Source: Eucommia ulmoides (Eukaryota > Streptophyta > Magnoliopsida > Garryales > Eucommiaceae). From it: a stretch of 64,000 nucleotides of DNA. This document shows, piece after piece, positions 35,794-45,638 of this stretch (its first letter is position 1; every line of letters begins with the position of its first letter). The position numbers and the translations under genes are program-made. Under the pieces are notes generated by a model. That model saw nothing but the letters and a program-made list of their open reading frames with translations, had not been told where the DNA came from and ran no database searches. The stretch is taken from NCBI GenBank assembly GCA_016647705.1, contig JAENRU010000467.1, forward strand, positions 298,501 through 362,500, in the 5' to 3' direction.

Positions 35794-36588
35794 TGTTGGT
35801 GTATAAAATTGGTACACACCTTGAGTTTCATCCAATCGAATGACAGGTGGGTTCACTTACTGAGGTGGAGTCGTCAATTGAAAATTCTTTAAATGAGTTG
35901 TCCTGGAACCTGGGAGGACTGACCTGCTATGTCTAAAGTCCTGCTCCTTAGGAAATGGTACCTGCAAAAGGCTTAGACTGGGATTTGTCCCGGTAAAACC
36001 CCTTCGGTATACTAATCAGTACTCAGAGAGAAAATGTGTAGTAATGCGTTAAGTAAGTAGGTGAACTCAATGCATGTGCGTAATCAAGCGTACCTCAGGC
36101 TTGCATAGCCCCTGGTATATATAGGAGTTGAAGATGATTAGTCAGGTCTAAACATGGTTAATTAGTCGAAATCTTGTGTTTAGCTGATAATTTGGGGTGT
36201 TTAGGAGATAACCACTAGGTTTGGGCTTTTGGGCCCATTTGGCGAAGCCCGCAGGCCGTTGCTATGCCTGTGATGGTAAGCTAGTAGAGGAGAGTGGAGA
36301 TCTATGGAGTCTTACAGAAGAAACGAGTTGGAATGGGGAGCCAGACGAGGTGAACGGCTGAGTCTGTGAAATTGGCCTTCCAGGGCACGGCACAGAGCTC
36401 AGAGTGGCATGTCCCTACAGGCTCCTTACTCTTCCCTAGGTATATATGAGATTCCAGGGAGAAGTCATGGCCGATGTATGCTTTAGCATGACTTTTTGGA
36501 TTACGGAATGCATCACTGTCACTACGAGGACGGACACGTGGCTGAGTCCCAAGTGTTAATTCAATGGTGCCCAAAAATACCCTTAGCA
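35794..36588 (-). repeat. 5' LTR of the Tat-like element (795 bp)
   Basis: Runs from TGTTGGTGTATAAAATTGG to ACCCTTAGCA. It pairs with 22872-23674. The TATATATAGGAG box is near 36116. Confidence 0.85.
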
Positions 36589-36593
36589 ATGTT

Positions 36594-37161
36594 AATTTTG
36601 TTAGGGAGACAAATGCTTCGCATTTTTCTGACAATTAGATTTATTTATTGTGTGTGTTAATTTTAATGTGATAAAATACTTTTTAAATAAATATTTATGT
36701 AGATCAAAGTTGAGAAATGAATTAGGCTAAGTGAAACAAAATATTAGAAATCTGAGCAATTCGATTGACTGACCAGTAATTCAAATTACCGAAAGAAGGT
36801 GAAAGAGAAGGGGTAGTCAGTCAACTGACTGTGTATCGGTCAACAAACCAACATAGGAATAAAATGGGTTGTTTAGGGTTTTCATTTCATTTTGGCTCTT
36901 CCAAACACAATCTCTTCGGTTCTTCAAGATCTAAACCCTCTATCCTCATAGTTCCCCACAAAATTCTCTTATAAGAGGCTCGATCTAGTAAATATCGTGA
37001 AGATTGAAGAAGAAAATTCACTATTTTGATAAAATATTTCTCGAATCTACATTCTCACGGTCTCTCTCTCTTTATCTTGGTGTATTTCGGTAAGTCTATG
37101 ATTTATCCTTGAGTTCTTGGCTTCTTGAGTAAGTGTTCATCTCTATTTTGAAATCTCTCTA
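36594..37161 (+). other. Internal remnant of the outer copia element
   Basis: AT-rich. It contains GATTGACTGACC and CAGTCAACTGACTG words like the LTR palindromes, then a CT-rich leader (ACGGTCTCTCTCTC near 37060). No coding frame. Confidence 0.4.
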
Positions 37162-37845
37162 ATGGCCCCAAATCTAAGGGGTAGTTCTAGAAATTCCTTC
37201 GATAAGAAAAGGTTCTTAAATCTTTCAAATCAAATCAAGTACCAAAATGATTTTAGTAAAAGAAAAGTGGTGTGGGCTAAGGTTATTGATTTTAACAAAA
37301 TTTCATTTGGTGGAATCGATATATTGTCAAAATTCAATAAGTTGGGATGGAACAAGTTTCTAGTTGAAAACAAGACATGCTTTAGTTATTAGGTAAAAAT
37401 GTTCTATTATAATTTCTATATTGTCGGGGGAAAATTGTGCTCGTATATAAATGGTAGCAAAGTCAAAATATATCTTGATGAACTTTCCATTATTCTAAAG
37501 ATAAAAAGAGAAATGGTTGTCGGCATGAATACCATGCACTCAATGGGGGTATTGTCAAGAAGAAGAAAATGATGATAAAGATGAAGTGATTGTTCTTGAA
37601 GATGAATAAAAAACCAGGAAGGTGGTAAAGATTAGTAAAACGATTGATGAAATGGTGAAGCAGTTTGACATATTTTAGAATTTTGTGCAAACAATGGATA
37701 TGAAGCCTCAATAAGTATCAAGCAAAGTTGGCATTGCGATGACCAAGGTGAATAAGATATGTGATGTGATTCAAAATTATCAAATTCTCCGATCTTCGGC
37801 AAGACCTTCCAGCTCCTTGAAAACTCCCTTACCTCCTCCTTTTGA
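37162..37845 (+). pseudogene. Possible envelope-like ORF of the outer copia element
   Basis: The frame opens MAPNLRGSSRNSFDKKRFLN and runs to FGGIDILSKFNKLGWNKFL. After one TAG it continues VKMFYYNFYIVGGKL, then KVKIYLDELSIILKI, and later an acidic EENDDKDEVIVLEDE segment. The FYYN..GKL..I.G..V.I..DELS..L pattern resembles the proteins following pol in some SIRE-type copia elements and the 'plant transposon' domain of Athila relatives. The function of such proteins is unknown. Assignment is tentative. Confidence 0.42.
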
Positions 37846-38122
37846 TTTTTCCACCAGTTAAATCTTATTGGTTTTAAAACTCTATCTAGAAATATGACGG
37901 TCTGTAATAATTAGTATTTGTTGCAGCTTTTGGATGATGGTATTTTTGGATATTAGCATATGTTTTTGGATCTTTTAATGCTTTATCTCTCATTATCTCA
38001 TAATGATCCATATAAATATTATTTTTTACAGATTTAATTAAATCTTAAAATCTAAAAATAAGAATAGTAATTTTTTAAATAAGTTTTTAGTTTATTGGGA
38101 AATATTTTTCTAAACTAAGAGT

Positions 38123-40229
38123 TGTTGATCCTAAGATTTTGATGAACAATTAAGTATTGATGTTTTGGTGGAACTAATGTTTAATTGAAGTGTTTTAGTG
38201 ATTTAAAGTTCCAATAATGAAGACGTCAAATAGAATGGATGCTAAATGAAGATGTCAAGATGATGAAGAAGAATTAAGAGTTTGAATAAATTAGGAAAAA
38301 TAACCCAGGTGAATCTTAACTCTTAATATCTCATTTAGGAACACACACGTGACACAAAATGTATGTTATCTTTTATGTGTGTTTTGATTAAGTTAAATTA
38401 TTTGCTCCTATGTGAAATAAGAAGAAATAATTTTAAATGACTAAAATGGAATATAAGAATATTAGTGGAGATAATTAAGAGGAAAAAAAATGAGTTAAAA
38501 AAGTATTTAGAGAAGAGATCCAGTGACAGCAGTCGACTGGTGAGTCGACCGGACATAGAAGCTGTAACATCCTGTATCTCTAAGTCGACCGACAGGTCGA
38601 CCGGCCAAGAAGGGCTGAACTTTCTGAATCAACAAGTCGATTGATAGTTCGACTGGTAAAGAAGTGTTGAACTTTTTGAATCTATGAGTTGACTGGGCAG
38701 TCGACCGATGAGCTCCATTGTCTACAACCTGAATTAGGCAATCGACTGGGAAGTCAACTGAACGCGCTGTTTCATGATACTGTTTGATCCGAGATTATAT
38801 TCAAAAGTATCCATTTTTTGTTAGGATTTGAGAGAGATTTCGGGGATATTCTCTATATTTAAGATATGGTTCATAAACTAATTAAATCCTATTAATATAG
38901 TTCATTAAATCTTAACGTTTCTCAATTTGGTACTTGAAGTAGATTCTATACTTATTTATTAAGATTGAGAAATACTTTAGGGGTTTAATTGAGAGATTTG
39001 AAAGATGTTTTTAAGGGAATTGAACCTAAATGAAGTCCTTATGATATAAGGGGTCTATAAGAGCTTTTAATTATCATGACACATGTAAACTAACTGTTAT
39101 AAGGCTGATTTCACATTCCAATATATAAACCTGTGAATTTTTATTTATGACTAATCATTCTAAGAAAGAGAACTCATATATTATCAAAAGAGATCAGAAT
39201 ATATCAATTGAGTGAGCTTTTCTAAGAGATATCTTATTGAGAATTGAGTGAGCTTTTCTAAGAGAATTATTTGCTGATCTTTGTTGCCACTGATTTGAAG
39301 TTACATTGCAATACTACTTTCTTTTGGTGGATTCCGGATGAAATCTTTCCAAATTACTTATTATTTGTTTATTGATTTTATATTTGGAAATTAATTTTAG
39401 AAATTGTTTCTGATTTTTTGACGAAAATATTTTTTACAAATAATTTCTTGAATCTGATTACGTGCTCCAATTTTCTACCCATATCTTGTTAAAATCAGAA
39501 TTTTGAATCTCACGTATTTCTATCACTAGTTGAGATATTAATTGAGTTATTATTTATCAAGGGTGGTAGAAGCTCTGAGTGAGATTTACTTCTTATCAAT
39601 TTTTGTATTGGTGAGTTGTGACGGGTTAAATACCATTGGGGGTATTTAATCAAGGGTAGTTGGGTTTCAATATCTTCCTATAGAGAGATTGAGGTAGTGA
39701 TTCTTCCTGAATAAGAATTGTGTTTTGAGTAATTTGTAAAAGTTCCATCCTTACCTGTGAAAATGATCGTTGGAGTGTTTGTGAGAGGTTTTGATTCTTA
39801 AGCCTTAGTGTTAAAAAAGATTAGGTTATTCTTTAACCTATAAAAAGTAGATGTTCTTCCTTAGCCTGAGAAAAGGATATTGTAAAAGTTGATTCTGAGC
39901 CTATAAAAGAATCGGTGTGCTGGTTTGGTTCCTACCTTTAAAAGAATCTTGGTTTTAGTGGGTGCGACCTCCGTGGAGCTCGGGGGATTGGATTAGCTAA
40001 GAGTAGCTTGGTGAACCAGTATAAATATTTTGTGTGCTGCATTACTACTTTGTTATTTTTGTTGTTTGGGAGTGCACATAGATTAATAATATTATTCCGC
40101 TGTGTTATAAAGATAATAATTAATTTAGGCTTAAAATTAATTATTTGATTTATTCAACTTTTATTCTGATAAGTTTTTTAATTACTCAATTCACCCCTCC
40201 TCGCTCTTGGGTATTCTATTGAGCCAACA
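38123..40229 (+). repeat. Solo copia LTR (2107 bp)
   Basis: Starts TGTTGATCCTAAG and ends TTGAGCCAACA, a full-length relative of 19377-21437 with no internal region on either side. Flanks are AGAGT (38118-38122) and AGACT (40230-40234), a duplication with one mismatch. The palindrome array is at 38520-38770 (AAGTCGACCGACAGGTCGACCGGCC type). Confidence 0.78.
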
Positions 40230-40234
40230 AGACT

Positions 40235-40668
40235 ATTTTTTTAAATGAATTTCTAAGAGAAAATCTGATTTTTGATACTGTTATCTCTAAGAAAAGTTTT
40301 TCACAAGAATTTTCCATGCTAATAATGAGTAATTAGTCTTTGAAAATTTTGGTTAAAAATACATGTTTTAATCCTTTATCCCCACTTTTTGAGATGACAA
40401 AGAGCGAGAAGTTATATGATGTTTTTAAAAGAGTATGTGTTCTCCTGGCATAAATTCATGAGTATAATTAGAAAAGGGTAAGCAATAGTGTTCACTAATG
40501 ATTTATGGGTTATACTGAATATCTTTTCTATAAATGGTTTTTCTCATTATGGTTTTTAAACGAGTTAAAAACCCATCCTCATATTCAGAGGGAGCGTGGT
40601 TACATTTTTTATTAAAAAAATATTAAAGTTAATTGTCATCATAAAAAATGGAGAGATTGTTGACCCTA
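40235..40668 (+). other. 3' end of the outer copia interior with polypurine tract
   Basis: About 430 bases ending AAAAAATGGAGAGAT directly before the LTR start TGTTGACCC, the expected plus-strand priming site. The inverted relative has the matching AAAAAATGGGGAGAT at 45010-45024. No coding frame remains. Confidence 0.7.
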
Positions 40669-41785
40669 GATGTTTTGATGGACAATTAAACATTTACATT
40701 TTATGGAACTAGTGGGTTTATTGATTTATTTCAGATTAAGAGTTCCATGTGTTCAAATGAAAAAAAAAAAAAAAGATTGAATCGAAAAAATTAATCATTG
40801 AAGATTTACAGGATGAGATTTTATAAAAGATTTAACAAAGTGAAGACAAAGAAAATTCTTTCGAGTATTGACGATTTTTTGTACTTAGGTAAAACAAGTC
40901 AACACTTTTATGCATTTGATGCAACCCGATTATGATCACGCATGACACTTTTAAATAAGTAATCTTATGTGTGACATTGTCAAAAGCGATAAATTCAAGA
41001 TCTTAAAAAGATTTTATAATGTGTTAAAATCATGAAAATGTAATTGATAAAGTGTTGAATTGAGAAAAAGATTTTAACATGTAAAATGTGAAGTTTTTGG
41101 TCAATTTATTCAATCAACGAAAGGGTCTGCCAACTAACAGAAACAGTAGTTTGAAAGAAAATGTGTGAAGAAGCTACTAGTTAATTCGGTTAACTGATGA
41201 AATGGGTCGGTCGACTAAAGTAAACAGTGACTTGAAGAAAATTGAGAGTGAAAGCTATTAGAGGAATTTATCAATCGACCGAATGGGAAGTTGACCAACA
41301 GGAAATATATAATGACCTAAAATTGAAATGTTGTAGATGGTCGGTCAACCTGCCAATAGGCGGTTGACCGACTGGATTAGATTCAGTGAACTAGACTGTT
41401 TCGATTTTTGTGATATTTTACCCAAATTCTATGGTTTTGAACATTGAAAAATGAGATTTTTTGTGGATTTAAGTATATTTCAATTATATATCATATATTA
41501 TTAAGATCCTAATTAATTGTTCCTTATATTAATTAGTTATATGAATTGAATTGGTGAAACTATTTTCTATAAGTAAATATTTTGAATCAAAGAAGTTTAG
41601 GGACCAAATCCAGCTTTTCAAAGAGTATTTTTTAAATGAAATATATCAATTTTGATAGTATATTATATATGAGGTCTTAAAGTGTCATTTAAGGTCTTAT
41701 GTTTTGAAAAGTAGCCATTATAGGCATGGTTTGAAATCTATAGTGAGATCTGCATTTTCAACTTTAATAAATCAATAACAATCAA

Positions 41786-41824
<39 letters not shown>

Positions 41825-42203
41825 TGAGATTTTGCTGAAATATTTCTAAGAGAGTGATTCTTAAAGTGTTCTTGATCGAAGCGCACAAACGTTTTCATCA
41901 CCGATTTTTATACTACACTGAGTTATCTTATTCGTTTTCAAGAAATCCCGATTAAATATTTCCAAATTAATTTATGTGCCTATCTTTTATGATCTAATGG
42001 ATTACTTGGAATTTTTTTTGTTTAAAAAATCTTTTTCTGGTTTGAATTAATTGCATATCTCAAAAAACGATTTTCGACTGCAAAATCTGATTAAATATTA
42101 TTTGTGCTTTAATTAAGATAAATCACATTTATTTTCTCACATAGTATGTGGAACATTAATTGAGCATAATTATTTTGAGGTAGTAGAATCTCTTGTGAGA
42201 AGA

Positions 42204-42257
<54 letters not shown>

Positions 42258-42779
42258 TTTTGTATTGATACGTGTACTGGATTAAACATATTTGGGACAG
42301 GGTCTAATCGGGAAAGTTAGGCTTGATCTTTGGCTTGTGCAAAATATTAGGTTTTGATTATTCCTTTAATAGAATTAGGTTACTCTTTAGGTTGATAAAA
42401 AGATAAAGTTCTTCTTGAGCCTGTGAAAAACGAAAAGTGTAAAGTGTAAAAGTTTGATTTTGAGCCTGCAAAAAGAACTGGGTTACTCCAGAACCTGTGA
42501 AAAGGATTGTAAGAGTTTGGTTCCTACTTGAAAAAGAAATCAAGGGATTAGTGGATTGTGAAAGCTATGTGGGGCTTGGGGGATAGCACGTAAGCAAGAG
42601 TAGTTTGTTGAACAAAGATAAATCATTGTGTGCTGCTTATCTATTTTTTGTTGTTTGGTTGTGTACTTAATTAAATACGTTTTCACTGTTATAAAAGATA
42701 ATAATGAATTAGATAAATTGATAACTTGTGTGTTTGATAAATTAATTGTTTAAATTTTTATAATTATCCAATTTACCAA
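40669..42779 (+). repeat. 3' LTR of the outer copia element, main part
   Basis: Starts TGTTGACCCTAGATG and aligns with 19377-21437 up to CCAATTTACC, where an inverted element interrupts it. The missing end is at 48429-48461. Palindromes are at 41100-41380 and a (TG)n tract is at 42206-42254. Confidence 0.82.
42206..42254. repeat. (TG)n microsatellite
   Basis: About 24 uninterrupted TG units within the 3' LTR, absent from the 5' LTR at the corresponding place near 20940, which instead has TTTTTTTTGTATT. Confidence 0.92.
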
Positions 42780-45009
42780 TGTGGCCCAAAGAGCTACCGA
42801 AGAAGGGGGAGTGATTTGGGAGTTACCCAAGAAGGATGAGTGAATTTGGTAGTTATAAAATTAAGTCATTTAAACACAAATACTCAATTTTCCTAAATTA
42901 ATTATTATCTTGTTACGCAACAGAAATGTATTTAATACTAAATGCACACCCAAACACAATATAAGAAAATAAACAATGCAACACACACAAATTTATCTTG
43001 GTTCGACAAACTACTCTTACCTACGTCTAGTCCCTTGAGCTCTGCGGAGATTCGCAATCCACTAAACCGCTTAACTCATTTACCTGGTAGGAACCAAAAC
43101 TTTATAATTTCGATTCTTTTCATAAACTCGGAATCAACCTTTACAATACCCTGATTCCTTTTACACCTAAAAATCAACCTAACAATCTCACTTATCCTTT
43201 TCACAGGGTTAGGACGAACCATTAGAATTCACTCTTTAATTCAATTACAGGATGAATCAAAACCTATTTCTTTTCAAGGAAAAATAATAACCTAACCTTT
43301 TTAATAGGACAGAGATTAAACCCAAATATTTTTCACAGGAAAAAGATTGAAACCTATCTACCCTGACTAGACACCGTCCCAAACGTGTTTAATTCTCTCA
43401 AACTCACAAACACAAAAAAAATGTAAGTTTCTTCCTACAAGGAGTTTCTATCACCTCAATAAAAATATACTCAATTATGTCCCAAATAATTACTACATGA
43501 TAGATACAATGTGAGATAAATAAAATCTGATTAAATAAATAAGTGGGTAGTACAAATTAAGCACGTAATCAGATAATCAAGTAAAAGCCCGTTTAAAATA
43601 TTTTTAGGATTTTAAGTTCAAAATAATTTTTCTAACAATCCCAAACCAAGCAATCAATATGAATATGACTTTAGAATGGAAATAATAAAGCTTGTATGGA
43701 TCTAACTAGGGAAACACCGAAGACAATGATAATATCGCAATTAAAACTCAAATCGGTGGCGCCAAACAACAAGCTCTTTAGATTAAGAACATGAATAGAA
43801 TCTCACGTAGAAATCCCATAAAAATCCCACTCTTATAAAAGCTCAAAACTGATGTGTTTAATTCCATTCCCGCAGGTCATATTAAGTAGACCTAGAACTA
43901 ATCCTCCAACGACTAGTTTTTCAAAGAATATGTCATTAAATAACACTCTAAGACCCCATATAACATATCGTATCAATTTAGGTATGTTTTCATTCAAATA
44001 TATTCATTAAATCACTCATTTAAGTCCATAGAACTATTCCCAATTTAGAACCACAAGAATAGGAAGTATTAAATCATTTAAATTAAAAGAATCTCAACAT
44101 GTATGGACCAAATCAATAGAGATCACATAATAGATTGTACATATTTGAATTACATTCAAATCCCCCAAATCCTGCTCTTGAAATCATAAAAAATAGATAG
44201 TTTTTTTTTTACCAAGAGACCAAATTAGCCAAAATACAAACTGAAACTGTCGGTTGACTGGACTCTGCCCTCGATCGACTGTCCAGCACCAAGGCTCAAT
44301 GTAGCCGTTGGCTTTACACCCAGTTGGTTGACCGACCCACCAAGTTGGTAGATAGACTCGATCGTTAAGCATCCAATTTTCATCCATTTCATCCATTAAA
44401 CCATTCGATTGATCAAACCTTCTCTTTCAGAGGACCGAATTATTCTAAGTGCCCACTTCTACATCTATTTCAGCCATTATTTCAAACGGTTGACCGATTG
44501 ATTTTCTAGATTGGCTGATTGGATCATTAGAGCTCCATTTTAACTCCCAAAACTCACTGTTTTAATAAATCAACCGACCCTTTTTGCCGGTTGACCTAAT
44601 TAACCCAAAAACACAATATTTTATACTTTAAAACACATTTTTCAATTAGGTCAATTATCAAAATCATTTCACATAAGAAACACATAAAATATCTCATTTT
44701 AGGATCTTAAACTTATTACTTCCTATCATTACACACATAGAATTAAATCATTTTTAAGTGTCGTGCACGATCCTAATTCGGGTTGCATTAAGAGTATATG
44801 AATAAAGAGTTGTTTTCACCTATTTTTCTTCTGTATCTTCAAAACTCTTCATATCTTTATTATGTTCATCTGATACCCTTTATTTTTTCTTCAACGATTC
44901 TTCTTCTTAATCAAACACATGGAACTATAAATTTGAAACATTAGATAAAATCATTAGTTCCACCAAAAATATTAATAGTTAATTGCTCATCAAAATATTG
45001 GATTCAACA
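42780..45009 (-). repeat. 3' LTR of the inverted copia element (2230 bp)
   Basis: On the plus strand starts TGTGGCCCAAAG and ends GGATTCAACA. On the minus strand it begins TGTTGAATCC, like the family's TGTTGACC. It keeps the uninterrupted sequence AAATCATTTAAATTAAAAG near 44071-44090, which is the empty site for the insertion at 46123. Confidence 0.82.
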
Positions 45010-45282
45010 ATCTCCCCATTTTTTGTGATGACAATTAACTTTGATATTTTCTTCAAAATATAATGTAACCACGCTATCCCTAAATCCGAAGACGGGTAAG
45101 TAAACTCGTTTAGGCAAAATAATAAAAACATAATTAAGATATTCAACATAAACTCTTAATAACTTCTCCTTTTAATCAATGTAAACATTAACTTCTCCCC
45201 TTTTGTTGTTTCAAAAAGTAGGGGCGGAGAACCAAAAATTTCACTCTAGGTATACATTTTTATGTCTAGCTATACCTAAACC

Positions 45283-45638
45283 TCAAACAATTTTGATGAA
45301 TTTATCTTCAGCTAGAGGTTTGGTGAAAATATCAGTAAGTTGATTGGAGGTATCAACATATTTAATAGATACATCCCTTCTCTGAATGTGATCACAAATA
45401 AAATGATGTTGAATCTCTATGTGCTTAGTTCGTGAGTGCTGTATCGGATTCTTACTTATGCACATATCACTTTTACTATCACAATAAATAGGAACCTCTT
45501 CCATACATATCCCAGAATCATTATTTGTTGCTTAATATATAGACTTTGTGCACAACAATTACTAGCTATCATATACTCTGCCTCAGTCGTAGATAAGGTA
45601 ATGGAATTTCATTTCTTGCTTAACTAAGAAACTAGAAT
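45283..45638 (-). pseudogene. copia RNase H C-terminal fragment
   Basis: The minus strand reads SKK-stop-NSITLSTTEAEYM with the catalytic Glu, ASNCCAQSLYIKQQ, VPIYCDSKSDMCISKNPIQH with the catalytic Asp, then SRTKHIEIQHHFICDHIQRR and LTDIFTKPLAEDKF. This is the end of copia pol (family forms LSTxEAEY, CDNxSAIxIxKNPxxHxRTKHI, DxxTKPL). The open part is 45283-45504; a one-base shift separates the rest. The fragment begins exactly where LTR similarity at 45639 starts, marking the deletion joint. Confidence 0.9.

Larger units (their letters stand above)
22872..36588 (-). mobile_element. Tat-like Ty3/gypsy element, pol deleted
   Basis: LTRs of about 800 bp at 22872-23674 and 35794-36588, a primer site at 35775-35790, and a degenerate gag followed directly by an integrase tail on the minus strand. 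It is interrupted at 26176-33327 by another element. Subtracting that, it is about 6.6 kb. A candidate duplication is ATGTT (22871-22875 and 36589-36593), which needs loss of one TGTT at the left LTR edge by slippage. The Tat assignment rests on the PBS, the gag wording and the LTR terminus GGTATTTTTGGGCACC. Confidence 0.8.

Noticed and set aside
22867-36593. Perfect target duplication for the Tat-like element
   Set aside because: Strict LTR ends give AGTTA and ATGTT, which do not match; ATGTT works only by assuming loss of a TGTT repeat, so it is reported as a candidate only.
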